NCBI RefSeq assembly: GCF_021462825.1
Contig: NZ_JAKEEB010000008.1
Span: forward strand, 1-64,000
Source: Streptomyces glomeratus
Lineage (GTDB): Bacteria > Actinomycetota > Actinomycetes > Streptomycetales > Streptomycetaceae
DNA length: 64,000 nt
Direction: 5' to 3'
Part shown: positions 9,047-17,390 of the stretch, one piece after another
Position numbering within the stretch: the stretch's first letter is position 1
Layout: each line of letters starts with the position of its first letter
Translations under genes and position numbers: made by a program
Notes under the pieces: generated by a model
Seen by the model: the letters and a program-made list of their open reading frames with translations, nothing else
Told to the model about the DNA's origin: nothing
The model's database searches: none

Positions 9047-9173
9047 GGCCGCAGAGCCCCGCCTCCGCATCCCCTTCTCCCCCTTTTCCCTTCCCGCGCC
9101 GTCGACACAGCCGCGCGCCGTTGTGCGTGCCCTCCGGTGCGGTGATCCCATACGCCTTCACGGGAGTGCACCC

Positions 9174-10535
9174 ATGTCTGTCTCCACCGTTGCCGCCGAT
9201 CAGTCCGTTTGTGCCCCGCTGCCCGTTCTGGGCCGGGATGTCAGCGTCCCGCTCGTCACGGGCGGCGAGGTGACCTACGCCGCGCTCGACTACGCGGCCA
9301 GCGCCCCGGCGCTGCAGCGGGTCTGGGACGACGTGGCGGCGTACGCGCCGTACTACGGCAGCGTCCACCGCGGTGCCGGGTACCTGTCGCAGCTGTCCAC
9401 CGACCTCTTCGAGAACGCGCGCCGGACCGTCGCCGAGTTCCTCGACTGCCGCGAGGGCGACCAGGTGGTCTTCACCCGGTCCACCACCGACTCGCTCAAC
9501 CTTCTCGCCGCCACCCTGCCGGCCGACTGCCAGGTCTTCGTCTTCGAGACCGAACACCACGCCTCGCTGCTGCCCTGGCGGGAGGCCCGGGTCACCTTCC
9601 TCGACGCCCCGCGCACCCCGCAGCAGGCCGTCGCGACCCTGGAGCGCGCGCTCGCGGACCGCGATCCCCACGGCCCGGCCCTCGTCTGTGTCACCGGAGC
9701 CTCCAACGTCACCGGCGAGCTGTGGCCCGTACGGGAGCTGGCGGCGGCCGCCCACGCCCACGGGGCCCGTATCGTCCTGGACGCCGCCCAGCTGGCCCCG
9801 CACCACCCCGTGTCGGTCAGGGACCTCGACGTCGACTGGGTCGCCTTCTCCGGCCACAAGCTGTACGCCCCCTTCGGCTCGGGCGTGCTGGCGGGCCGCT
9901 CCGACTGGCTGCGCCAGGCCGAGCCGTACCTCGCGGGCGGCGGCGCCAGCCGCAAGGTCACCCGGCGCACGGACGGGGGAGTGGACGTCGAGTGGCACGA
10001 GACCGCCGCCCGGCACGAGGCCGGTTCGCCCAACGTGATCGGCGCCTACTCCATCGCCTCCGCGTGCAAGGCCCTCACGGAAGCGGGCTTCGAGGCGCTC
10101 GTCGCCCGTGAGCAGCACCTCGTCCGCGAGGTCAGGGCGGGGCTCGCCAGGATTCCGGAGGTCAAGGTGCTCTCCCTCTTCGGTGACGACGCACCCCGGG
10201 TCGGCGTCCTGTCGTTCGTCGTCGAGGGCTGGAACAGCTCCCATTTCGCCGCCGCGCTCTCCGCCGAGTACGGCATCGGCGTCCGGGACGGCCTCTTCTG
10301 CGCCCACCCGCTGGTGCGCACCCTGCTGGGCGGCGACCCGGGCACCCAGGGCGAGTGCGGGGCCCCCGAGGCCGCTCCCGGCGAGAGGTCCCTGAACGCC
10401 ATCCGTGTCAGCTTCGGCGCGGGCACGCCCGACGAGCACGTGGAGCGTTTCGTCCGGGCGGTCGGGGAACTGGTCCGGGACGGTGCGCGCTGGAAGTACC
10501 GCACCCAGGACGGGCGGTGCGTTCCGGCGGTCTGA
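9174..10535 (+). CDS. Class V aminotransferase / cysteine desulphurase-like PLP enzyme
   Basis: A 453-residue fold-type I PLP enzyme of the class V family (cysteine desulphurase and isopenicillin N epimerase group). The PLP-binding lysine is K229 in FSGHKLYAP; upstream are the phosphate-binding region, the ASNVTGE segment and the IVLDAAQ strand with the cofactor-contacting Asp. ATG 9174 has GGGAG upstream; the frame is open further 5' without a ribosome site. The SAM-IV riboswitch in its leader strongly suggests a job in sulphur amino acid metabolism (handling Cys, Met or a related thiol), but the exact reaction cannot be read from sequence. Hairpins at 10544-10577 terminate it against the convergent neighbour. 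Confidence 0.9.
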   Translation: MSVSTVAADQSVCAPLPVLGRDVSVPLVTGGEVTYAALDYAASAPALQRVWDDVAAYAPYYGSVHRGAGYLSQLSTDLFENARRTVAEFLDCREGDQVVFTRSTTDSLNLLAATLPADCQVFVFETEHHASLLPWREARVTFLDAPRTPQQAVATLERALADRDPHGPALVCVTGASNVTGELWPVRELAAAAHAHGARIVLDAAQLAPHHPVSVRDLDVDWVAFSGHKLYAPFGSGVLAGRSDWLRQAEPYLAGGGASRKVTRRTDGGVDVEWHETAARHEAGSPNVIGAYSIASACKALTEAGFEALVAREQHLVREVRAGLARIPEVKVLSLFGDDAPRVGVLSFVVEGWNSSHFAAALSAEYGIGVRDGLFCAHPLVRTLLGGDPGTQGECGAPEAAPGERSLNAIRVSFGAGTPDEHVERFVRAVGELVRDGARWKYRTQDGRCVPAV

Positions 10536-10543
10536 CCGTGGGT

Positions 10544-10577
10544 CCCGTCACCGTCCGCTACCGCCCACGGTGACGGG
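10544..10577 (+). terminator. Terminator between convergent genes
   Basis: Perfect 11-bp stem (10544-10554 with 10567-10577) and a 12-nt loop, 9 bases after the class V PLP gene stop. The symmetric stem could act from both directions. Confidence 0.7.
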
Positions 10578-10588
10578 GCGTGCGCCGT

Positions 10589-10611
10589 GCCGGGGGCGCC
10601 ACGCCCCCGGC
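10589..10611 (-). terminator. Short GC hairpin at the end of the rhomboid/Lrp operon
   Basis: A 10-bp GC stem (10589-10598 with 10602-10611) and 3-nt loop overlapping the stop codon of the minus-strand gene. It lacks a U-tract, as is common in streptomycetes. Confidence 0.5.
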
Positions 10612-10892
10612 TAGTTGTCGAGCCCGATCGCGAACGCCGCCTCCAGATCGTGCTGGGAGTACGTGCGGAAGGCGACATGCGTGTCCGTGGCCAGGACTCC
10701 GGGGATCTTGCTGATGCGGCCGGGGATGACGTCCGCCAGATCGTCGTGGGCCTTCACCCGGACCATGGCGATGAGGTCGTAGGTCCCGGTGACGGAGAAG
10801 ACCTCGCTGACGGAGTCCAGCGCGGCGATCGACTCCGCGATCTCGGGGATCCGGTCCACGCTGGTCTTGATGAGCACGATCGCGGTGATCAC
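10611..10892 (-). CDS. Stand-alone Lrp/AsnC ligand-binding (RAM) domain protein
   Basis: A 93-residue protein consisting only of the alpha-beta RAM domain of Lrp/AsnC regulators (ITAIVLIKTSVDRIPE at the start, then GTYDLIAMVRVK). The DNA-binding helix-turn-helix is absent. Such stand-alone domains typically form ring oligomers that bind small effectors such as amino acids; the partner here is unknown. Its ATG overlaps the stop of the upstream rhomboid gene by 4 nt (ATGA), implying co-translation. Length and composition look intact rather than truncated. Confidence 0.88.
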   Translation of the reverse strand: MITAIVLIKTSVDRIPEIAESIAALDSVSEVFSVTGTYDLIAMVRVKAHDDLADVIPGRISKIPGVLATDTHVAFRTYSQHDLEAAFAIGLDN

Positions 10893-11632
10893 GGCTGGCG
10901 TTCTCCCTCGGGGGCCTGGGCTGGAGGTTTCACCCTACTCGTACTGCCGTAGCGCACCCATGCATAGAGAAAGCCCAGCGCGAAGCCCACCAGGTGGGCC
11001 AGGTAGGCGACGCCCGGGCCCTGGCCGGCGCGGCCCGCCGCGATCCACTGGAGCGTCACCCAGAAGGGCAGCACCACCCAGGCGGGAAAGCGCAGCGGCA
11101 GGAAGAAGAGGAACGGGAAGAGACTGGTCACCCTGGCTCCGGGGAAAAGGAACAGGAACGCGCCGAGCACCGCGGAGATCGCGCCGGAGGCCCCGACCAG
11201 CGTCTGTGCGGAGTCGGCGTTGGCCGCCGCGTACCCGAGCAGCGCGAGAAAGCCGCAGCCCCCGTAGAACAGGGCGAACTCCAGATGGCCCATCCGCTCC
11301 TCGGTCATCGCCCCGAAGACATAGAGGAACAGCATGTTGCCGAGCAGATGCACCCAGCTGCCGTGCACGAACAGTGCGGTCGCAGGCGTCAGGGCGGCCC
11401 GCGGCGCCCCGCTGAACAGGTCCGTGGGCACCACGCCCCATCGGGCGAAATAGGCGCGCTGGGCGGCGAGCAGCTCGTCCCCCCTGCCGTACGCCGGATT
11501 CAGGCCCGAGGCCGGTCCCAGCGCGAAGATCAGACAGCACAGGGTGATCAGTCCGTACGTCATCGGCGCCGACTGTCCTCGCAGCGCCCTGCCGGCCGTC
11601 CTGCTCCAGGTGCTGATCATGGGACAGAGCAT
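10889..11632 (-). CDS. Rhomboid-family intramembrane serine protease
   Basis: Polytopic membrane protease of about 247 residues with six or more helices. It has the rhomboid catalytic dyad S149 in GASGAIS and H213 in AHLVGF, plus the conserved HGSWVHLLGNM segment (H90, H95, N99) and the L1-loop-like region before it. It cleaves membrane proteins within the bilayer; the substrate is unknown. The start is uncertain: codon 1 (11632) or Met5 (11620), neither with a clear ribosome site. It is translationally coupled to the downstream RAM-domain gene, an arrangement that invites the idea of effector-sensing tied to proteolysis. Confidence 0.9.
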   Translation of the reverse strand: MLCPMISTWSRTAGRALRGQSAPMTYGLITLCCLIFALGPASGLNPAYGRGDELLAAQRAYFARWGVVPTDLFSGAPRAALTPATALFVHGSWVHLLGNMLFLYVFGAMTEERMGHLEFALFYGGCGFLALLGYAAANADSAQTLVGASGAISAVLGAFLFLFPGARVTSLFPFLFFLPLRFPAWVVLPFWVTLQWIAAGRAGQGPGVAYLAHLVGFALGFLYAWVRYGSTSRVKPPAQAPEGERQP

Positions 11633-11778
11633 GGCGTAACCGGACCGATCAGCACAGAGTGCCTCGCCGTGGGATACGGGCGGGCGGCGACTCCCTGCCA
11701 GGCCGTAGGGTTACGACCCACACGCTCCAGGGAAACTGGCGCATCACGGAGACTGGAAGAAGAGGGAAGACAGCGACG

Positions 11779-12018
11779 ATGACGGTTCCCCTGCCGACCG
11801 AGACGACCCGCTGGCGCTGCATGCTCTGCGGCAACCTGACCCGGTTCGACGTGACCCGCTCGTCGAAGGTCGTCGAGTATGTGCACCTCGATCTGGCCGG
11901 GCAGCCGAAGGTCGAGGAGCGCGAGGTGGTCAGTGAGACCATCGAGTCGGTGCGCTGCCGTTGGTGCAACGCTCTGGACCAAGTGGAACTCGTGGACAGG
12001 CCGGGCGCCGGCTCCTGA
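11779..12018 (+). CDS. Small zinc-ribbon protein
   Basis: A 79-residue protein with two CxxC knuckles, CMLC near residue 16 and CRWC near residue 63, expected to bind one zinc ion. ATG 11779 follows GAGGGAAGA; the longer open frame upstream overlaps the divergent rhomboid promoter region and has no ribosome site. The segment between the knuckles is charged and beta-rich (VVEYVHLDLAGQPKVEER). It lies 34 bp before the NYN-domain gene and is probably co-transcribed with it. I do not recognise a specific function; RNA or protein binding is a guess from the fold and the neighbour. Confidence 0.8.
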   Translation: MTVPLPTETTRWRCMLCGNLTRFDVTRSSKVVEYVHLDLAGQPKVEEREVVSETIESVRCRWCNALDQVELVDRPGAGS

Positions 12019-12052
12019 CGGAGGCGGCCCCGCACAGGCATTGGGGTGACGG

Positions 12053-13402
12053 ATGGTGGAGACTTCGGGCGGGGAGCCGGTCGACGGCACCGCTGAGGTG
12101 CTCGACCGTCCTCTGCCCGACGGAGTGCGCCGCCGGGTCGTGCAGATCGTCTCTGACGGCTTCGGCGGGCTGACCCTGGCCGAACTGCCCCCACAGCTGC
12201 GGCAGTACGCCCGGTTCGCCCCGAACCGCCGGGCCAAGTTCGCCGGCAACGCCATGGCGGCGGCCCTGGAGACCGACGCGCTGTTCCGGCAGCGGATCGC
12301 GGAGAAGCTCAGAGAGGCCCAGCCGGAACTCACCGGCGCCCTCGACTCCGGCTCGCCGCCTCCGGCCGCGGACCCGCTCGACGTGGCGGCCGCGGCCTAT
12401 GTTCTGCGACCGGCGGGCTGGGTGAAGCTGGTGACCGCCGCGGGCGAGGAGGCCCAGCGGGCGGACGCCGAGCGCGCCGACGAGGAGAGCCGGGCCGAGC
12501 TGGAGCGGCTGCGCGAGGAGCTGGCGGCCGCCCGCGAACAGACCCGCACCGAGACGGAACGGCTCCGTGGCGAGCTGGAGTCCGCCCGCAAGGACGCCGA
12601 ATCGCTTCACCGAAAGCTGCGTGCCGCGCTCAGTGACGTCAAGCGCGGCGAGGCCGCCCTGCGCAAGCTCCAGGGCGAGGTGGAGGCCGTGCGTGCCGAG
12701 GGGCAGGCGCAGGTGTCCGCCGCCGAGAGCGAGACCCGGCGGCTCAAGGCGCGCCTCGGTGAGGCGGAGGCCACCCTCGAGGCCACCCGCCGGGCGGCGC
12801 GCGAGGGGCGCAGCGTCGAGGACATGCGGCTGCGGCTGCTGCTCGACACCGTGCTGGACGCGGCCCAGGGCCTGCGGCGGGAGCTGGCGCTGCCACCGGT
12901 CTCGGTGCGGCCCGCGGAGACCGTGGACGCGGTCGAACCGGGACGGATGACTCCGAAGGACATCGCCGCCCGGGCGCTGTCCGAGAACGATCCCGCCATC
13001 CTCGACCAGTTGCTGGCGCTGCCGCAGGCGCATCTGGTGGTGGACGGTTACAACGTCACCAAGACCGGCTATCCGCAGATGCCGCTGGAGAAGCAGCGGC
13101 TCAGGCTCCTCGGGCAGCTCTCGCAGCTCGCCGCGCAGACCGGTGCGGAGGTCACCTGTGTCTTCGACGGGGCCGAACTGGCCGCCCCCGTGCTGCTCGC
13201 GCCGCCGCGCGGAGTGCGGGTGCTGTTCTCCAAACCTGGCGTCACCGCCGACGAGTTGATCCGTCAGCTGGTGCGCGCGGAGCCGCCTGGCCGGCCGGTC
13301 ATCGTGGTCTCCACCGACCGGGAGGTGGCCGACGGGGTCGCCCGGGCGGGCGCCCGCCCCGTCGCGTCGGTGGTCCTGCTCAAACGGCTTTCCAGGGCAT
13401 AA
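12053..13402 (+). CDS. NYN-domain (YacP-like) RNA-associated protein
   Basis: A 449-residue protein. The N-terminal 130 residues are helical with NRRAKFAGNAM. A long coiled coil rich in Glu, Arg and Ala covers about 140-260. The C-terminal 130 residues form a PIN-like NYN domain: VVDGYNVTKTGYP (about 325), VFDGAE (about 370), TADELI (about 396) and VVSTDREVADGVARAGA (about 417). Together these provide the acidic metal site of the family. YacP/Rae1-type NYN domains are ribonucleases or ribosome-associated, so an RNA role is likely. Upstream start candidates lack support; ATG 12053 follows the zinc-ribbon gene by 34 bp. Confidence 0.88.
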   Translation: MVETSGGEPVDGTAEVLDRPLPDGVRRRVVQIVSDGFGGLTLAELPPQLRQYARFAPNRRAKFAGNAMAAALETDALFRQRIAEKLREAQPELTGALDSGSPPPAADPLDVAAAAYVLRPAGWVKLVTAAGEEAQRADAERADEESRAELERLREELAAAREQTRTETERLRGELESARKDAESLHRKLRAALSDVKRGEAALRKLQGEVEAVRAEGQAQVSAAESETRRLKARLGEAEATLEATRRAAREGRSVEDMRLRLLLDTVLDAAQGLRRELALPPVSVRPAETVDAVEPGRMTPKDIAARALSENDPAILDQLLALPQAHLVVDGYNVTKTGYPQMPLEKQRLRLLGQLSQLAAQTGAEVTCVFDGAELAAPVLLAPPRGVRVLFSKPGVTADELIRQLVRAEPPGRPVIVVSTDREVADGVARAGARPVASVVLLKRLSRA

Positions 13403-13589
13403 CGGACTTCCGTACCCGGCTGGCCCGTTGCGCCGGACGCCCCATGAGTCGCCTACGCACCAACTGCAACGTCCGCCGGGCATGCCCGAATTGGGTCGGG
13501 CTGACGCAACGTAGCGTCAAGACCACATCACCCCATGTGAGTTCTGCGCAAAAAATGCATTGCGTCACGGGAATTTTCCCGCTCAGGAT

Positions 13590-13619
13590 TTGAACTGATC
13601 ACAGCGAGGTCACTAGGGT
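13590..13619 (+). promoter_or_regulatory. Candidate vegetative promoter for the NlpC/P60 genes
   Basis: TTGAAC (13590-13595), an 18-bp spacer and TAGGGT (13614-13619) resemble the streptomycete HrdB consensus TTGAC/TAGPuPuT. It lies in an AT-richer stretch of the 327-bp gap before the first NlpC/P60 gene, just upstream of the 13631-13675 hairpin. Confidence 0.45.
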
Positions 13620-13630
13620 CTGGCCTCGAA

Positions 13631-13675
13631 CCTCCGCACGGGTGATCACTCACAAGGGGTGAGTGACGGCGGAGG
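13631..13675 (+). other. Two-tier hairpin in the 5' leader of the first NlpC/P60 gene
   Basis: Outer 7-bp stem CCTCCGC/GCGGAGG (13631-13637 with 13669-13675) encloses a 7-bp stem CACTCAC/GTGAGTG (13647-13653 with 13659-13665). It falls between the candidate promoter and the ribosome site (13715-13720), so it would be in the mRNA leader. It does not match the c-di-AMP (ydaO) riboswitch seen before some streptomycete hydrolases. Confidence 0.45.
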
Positions 13676-13729
13676 GCACCGCCCGCCGGCGTGTCGGTAG
13701 GCGGCTGGAGGAAGAAGGAGCTCGCCCCC

Positions 13730-14770
13730 GTGGCGTCCCACCGTCGACCCAAGCAGCCGAGCCGCACCCGTGTGACCGTGCTCACCACCGCCGCCGCCGC
13801 TGCCGTGGCCTTCAGCGCGCAGGCCGCCAACGCCGCGCCCAGCGAGAAGCCGAGCAAGGACGAGGTCAAGTCCAAGGTCGACAAGCTCTACGAAGAGGCG
13901 GAGAAGGCCACCGAGACCTACAACGGCGCCAAGGAGAAGCAGGACAAGCTGGAGAAGCAGATCTCCACCCTGCAGGACAAGGTCGCCCGGGGTCAGGACG
14001 AGCTCAACCAGCTGCGCGAGGGCATCGGCACCATGGCCAGCGCCCAGTACCGCACCGGCAGCATCGACCCCTCCCTGCAGCTGTTCCTCTCCTCGAACCC
14101 GGACGACTACCTCGACAAGGCGTCCACGCTGGACCAGCTGAGCAGCCAGCAGGTCGAGGCGCTGAAGAAGATCCAGGAGAAGCAGCGCGAGCTGGCCCAG
14201 GAGCGCCAGGAGGCCTCCGACAAGCTCAAGGACCTCGCCGCCACCCGGACCGAGCTCGGCAAGAAGAAGCAGGAAGTCCAGGGGAAGCTCGCGGCGGCGC
14301 AGAAGCTGCTCAACTCCCTGACCGCGCAGGAGAAGGCGGCACTGGCCGCCGAGCAGAGCAGGGCCAGCCGGGCCAGCGAGCGCAGCGTCCTCGACGGCGA
14401 CACCGGCTCCGCCTCCAGCAGGGCGGCCGCGGCGTTCTCCGCCGCCCAGTCCAGACTCGGCTCGCCCTATGTCTACGGCGCCACGGGTCCGTCCTCCTTC
14501 GACTGCTCGGGCCTGACCTCCTGGTCGTACGCGCAGGCCGGCGTCTCCATACCGCGCACCTCGCAGGAGCAGGCCAACATAGGCACCCGGATCTACTCGG
14601 TGAACGACCTCAAGGTCGGCGACCTGGTCTTCTTCTTCAACGACATCCACCACGTGGGCCTCTACGCCGGCAACGGCCAGATCCTGCATGCCCCGCGCAC
14701 CGGCACCGTCGTCCGCTACGAGTCGATGAGCACGATCGGCGGACCCTTCATGTTCGGCGTCCGAGTCTGA
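13730..14770 (+). CDS. Secreted NlpC/P60 peptidoglycan endopeptidase (RipA-like)
   Basis: Cell-wall hydrolase predicted to cut the peptide stem. GTG 13730 is chosen from AAGGAG nine bases upstream; the mature product begins after a signal peptide (ending near ANAAPSEK). Residues about 35-215 form a long coiled coil (KVDKLYEEAEKATETYNGAK and following) that normally folds back on the active site. The C-terminal NlpC/P60 domain carries C259 (FDCSGLT), H308 (HVGLY) and a third polar residue, H320 (ILHAPR). Length is 346 residues. It is followed by a close paralogue, so the pair probably arose by duplication. A 10-bp hairpin lies between them. Confidence 0.94.
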   Translation: MASHRRPKQPSRTRVTVLTTAAAAAVAFSAQAANAAPSEKPSKDEVKSKVDKLYEEAEKATETYNGAKEKQDKLEKQISTLQDKVARGQDELNQLREGIGTMASAQYRTGSIDPSLQLFLSSNPDDYLDKASTLDQLSSQQVEALKKIQEKQRELAQERQEASDKLKDLAATRTELGKKKQEVQGKLAAAQKLLNSLTAQEKAALAAEQSRASRASERSVLDGDTGSASSRAAAAFSAAQSRLGSPYVYGATGPSSFDCSGLTSWSYAQAGVSIPRTSQEQANIGTRIYSVNDLKVGDLVFFFNDIHHVGLYAGNGQILHAPRTGTVVRYESMSTIGGPFMFGVRV

Positions 14771-14840
14771 CCGGGTCCCCCGCCGACCCGGGCATCACTC
14801 CGCCCGAACGGGCGAATTCCAGCGACGCCCGCTGACCCCG

Positions 14841-14874
14841 CGCCCCGCCGATGACCTGCGTCAGCGGCGGGGCG
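14841..14874 (+). terminator. Hairpin between the two NlpC/P60 genes
   Basis: A 10-bp GC stem (14841-14850 with 14865-14874) extended by an inner TGAC/GTCA stem, 70 bases after the first gene. No U-tract; it probably separates or attenuates the two paralogues. Confidence 0.55.
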
Positions 14875-14989
14875 CCGCGTTGTGCGCCCGTCCCATGCTT
14901 TGGACCGGGCGTGATCACCCGGCTACTGTCTGCCGCGTTTCCCCCCGCCGTGCGGCGGGGCTCGTCAGCGGAAGGGAGTGCGACCGGTC

Positions 14990-16057
14990 GTGGGGTCCCA
15001 TCGCCGCCTTGCACCAACCGGCCTCGGCCGGGGCCATGGCGCCGTGCGCCCGGTGAGCCGAAGGGGCGCGCCGGAGGCGAACCAGGCTCTGAAGAAGGCA
15101 GCCGCAGTGCTGTACGCCGCGGCAGCCGCCACGGCGTTCGGTGCCACACCGGCGGACGCCGCGCCGCCCCGCGACCCCCGGGCCACGGTGGACCGGCTGT
15201 ACCAGGAGGCCGAGCGGGCCACCGAGGCGTACAACAAGGCGACCGAGGACACCGGTTCGCTGCGCCGGCAGCTCGGTCAGGACCAGGACCGGATCGCCCG
15301 GCAGCAGGACCGCGTCAACTCCCTGCGGGACACGCTCGGTTCGCTCGCCGGGGCCCAGTACCGCTCCGGCGGCCTCGCCTCCCAGCTCGGGCTGCTGCTG
15401 TCCGACGACCCGGGCGAGTACCTGGAGCGGGCGGCCGCCCTCGACCGGATCGGCTTCCGCCAGGCCGGGCAGCTGAGGGAACTCCAGAGCGCCCTGCGCG
15501 AGCTGGCCCGGGAGCGCGCGGACGCCACCGGTGAGCTGGCCGAGCTGGAGAGGAACCGCGCGGCCGTCGCACGGCACAAGAGGACCGTCGAGCGGAAACT
15601 CGCCACGGCGAGACGACTGCTCGACTCCCTGCCTCTCGCCGCCCGCGCCGCCTACGACAGGGCATCCCGCTCCGGCGACGTGCCCGACCTCACCGGCGCC
15701 GCCGCGCCGGACATGCGCGCCTCGGCCGCGGTCGCCGCGGCCCGCTCCGCGCTCGGCCGTCCGTATGTGTGGGGCGCCAGCGGCCCCGGCGGCTTCGACT
15801 GTTCGGGCCTCATGCAGTGGGCGTACGCGCAGGCGGGCGTCGGACTGCCGCGCACCTCCCAGGAGCAGCGGTACGCCGGCCACCAGGTGCCGCTCTCCCA
15901 GGCGCGCCCCGGCGACCTGGTCGTCTACCGCTCCGACGCGAGCCATGTGGCCATGTACGTCGGGGACGGCCAGGTCATCCATGCGCCCCACCCGGGAGCC
16001 GCGGTTCGCTACGACCCGGTCGGAATGATGCCGATCTCCTCGGTCACCAGGCCCTGA
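14990..16057 (+). CDS. Second secreted NlpC/P60 peptidoglycan endopeptidase
   Basis: Paralogue of the preceding gene with the same plan: signal peptide (cleavage near DAAPPRDP), coiled coil from about 60 to 220, and NlpC/P60 domain with C271 in FDCSGLM, a catalytic His in SHVAMYVG and a third His in VIHAPH. Two GTG codons are possible, 14978 and 14990. The second gives VGSHRR, matching VASHRR at the start of the paralogue, and is spaced 12 nt from GGAG, so it is preferred; length 355 residues. The coiled coil is more Arg/Glu-rich and the active-site flanks differ, so substrate preference may have diverged. Confidence 0.92.
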   Translation: MGSHRRLAPTGLGRGHGAVRPVSRRGAPEANQALKKAAAVLYAAAAATAFGATPADAAPPRDPRATVDRLYQEAERATEAYNKATEDTGSLRRQLGQDQDRIARQQDRVNSLRDTLGSLAGAQYRSGGLASQLGLLLSDDPGEYLERAAALDRIGFRQAGQLRELQSALRELARERADATGELAELERNRAAVARHKRTVERKLATARRLLDSLPLAARAAYDRASRSGDVPDLTGAAAPDMRASAAVAAARSALGRPYVWGASGPGGFDCSGLMQWAYAQAGVGLPRTSQEQRYAGHQVPLSQARPGDLVVYRSDASHVAMYVGDGQVIHAPHPGAAVRYDPVGMMPISSVTRP

Positions 16058-16075
16058 CCACGGGGCCGGTACCAG

Positions 16076-17314
16076 GTGACCGGCGCGTACGATCGGACGG
16101 TGGCTGGTCGTGGGCGTGCATCGGGGGTCGTGGCCTGCTGTGCGCTGCTGCTCACCGGGCTCGTCGGCTGCGGCGGGCGGCCCGGGCCGGACACCGGGAC
16201 CGCCGCCGTGCAGCAGGTCCTCGACCGGCGGGCGGCCGCCGTCCTCGACGGGAACCGGACCGCGTTCCTCGCGACCGAGGCGCAGTCCGCCGGCGCCGCG
16301 GGCCGGCCGGCCGCCGGCGAGTTCGACAACCTCCGTGCCGTGCCGCTCGCCGCCTGGTCCTACCGCGTCACGGCCCTGCACCGCACCGGCGACCGGGCGA
16401 GCGCCGACGCCGAACTGCGCTACCGCATCAAGGGATACGACCGGGCTCCGGTCACCGCCGCGCGGGTGCTGCGGCTGGTCCGCACCGGGGGCCGCTGGTA
16501 CGTCAGCGCCGACGAGCCCGCGAAGAGAGCCCCCGAGCAGTTGTGGGAGCAGGGCGCCGTCGGGACCGTCCGCGGAGCGCACAGCCTCGTCCTCGGGGTG
16601 GGGCAGCCGCGGGCCGTCCTGCGGACCTATGCGGACCTCGCCGACCGGTCCGTGCCCGCCGTCACCGGGGCATGGGGAACGGACTGGGCCGGCCACGTCG
16701 TGGTGCTGGTGCCTCGGTCCGTCCAGGGGATGGCGGGGCTGCTCGGCGCCTCGGCGTCCGGGTACCGGGGGATCGCCGCGGTCACCACCGGGGAGGCCGG
16801 GGGCACGGGGAAGACGCCTGCGGACCGGATCATCGTCAACCCGGACGCGTACAGGGAACTCGGTGACCTGGGCAAGCAGATCGTGCTCCGGCACGAGACC
16901 GCCCATGTCGCCACCCGCGCCCACACCACCGCGGCCACGCCCCTGTGGCTGTCCGAGGGGTACGCCGACTATGCCGGCTACCGCGGCAGCGGCCGCACCG
17001 CCCGGGAGGCGGCCCCCGAGCTGGGCCGCCGGATCGCCCTGGGACATGTCCCGGCCACGCTGCCGAAGGACGCGGACTTCGCGTTCTCCGGGGACGCGGA
17101 CACACTGGCGCGGGCCTACGAGGGCGGCTGGATGGCCTGCCGGATGATCGCCGACCGCTGGGGAGAGGCCCGGCTGAACGCCTTCTACCGGGCGGTGGGC
17201 GACCACCGTCAGCGTGCCGGAGCGGTCGATGCCGCCCTTGGACGGGTGCTCGGGACGACACCGGAGAAGTTCACCGAGGAGTGGCGGGCGTACCTGCGGA
17301 CGCGACTGGGCTAG
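16076..17314 (+). CDS. Lipoprotein with HExxH metallopeptidase-like domain
   Basis: A 412-residue exported protein. The lipobox LVGC (about residues 29-32) follows a hydrophobic stretch. The middle looks like an NTF2/SnoaL-type domain (tandem strands around YRVTALHRTGDRASADAELR). The C-terminal part has the zinc-metallopeptidase motif HETAH (H273, E274, H277) and a downstream SEGYADY with E294 as likely third ligand, the gluzincin layout. It probably degrades or processes envelope proteins. The start is uncertain: GTG 16076 or GTG 16100; the latter lies 7 nt after TACGAT and could be leaderless. Eighteen bases separate it from the NlpC/P60 gene. Confidence 0.85.
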   Translation: MTGAYDRTVAGRGRASGVVACCALLLTGLVGCGGRPGPDTGTAAVQQVLDRRAAAVLDGNRTAFLATEAQSAGAAGRPAAGEFDNLRAVPLAAWSYRVTALHRTGDRASADAELRYRIKGYDRAPVTAARVLRLVRTGGRWYVSADEPAKRAPEQLWEQGAVGTVRGAHSLVLGVGQPRAVLRTYADLADRSVPAVTGAWGTDWAGHVVVLVPRSVQGMAGLLGASASGYRGIAAVTTGEAGGTGKTPADRIIVNPDAYRELGDLGKQIVLRHETAHVATRAHTTAATPLWLSEGYADYAGYRGSGRTAREAAPELGRRIALGHVPATLPKDADFAFSGDADTLARAYEGGWMACRMIADRWGEARLNAFYRAVGDHRQRAGAVDAALGRVLGTTPEKFTEEWRAYLRTRLG

Positions 17315-17390
17315 GGGGTTTCGTTCGGATCAGCCCGGGTCCGCGACGCCCGGCACGGCGGCAGTCACGGCCGGGCTGCGCTCCCGGCCG

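Noticed and set aside
7350..10439. 1029-residue open frame on the minus strand across trpD and the class V PLP gene
   Set aside because: It is antisense to two well-supported genes, has a biased composition (Gly, Arg, Asp) typical of GC-rich reverse frames, and shows no domain or ribosome site.
13403..13729. c-di-AMP (ydaO) riboswitch before the NlpC/P60 gene
   Set aside because: The characteristic GGGGTGAATC-type core is not present; only an unrelated two-tier hairpin is seen.
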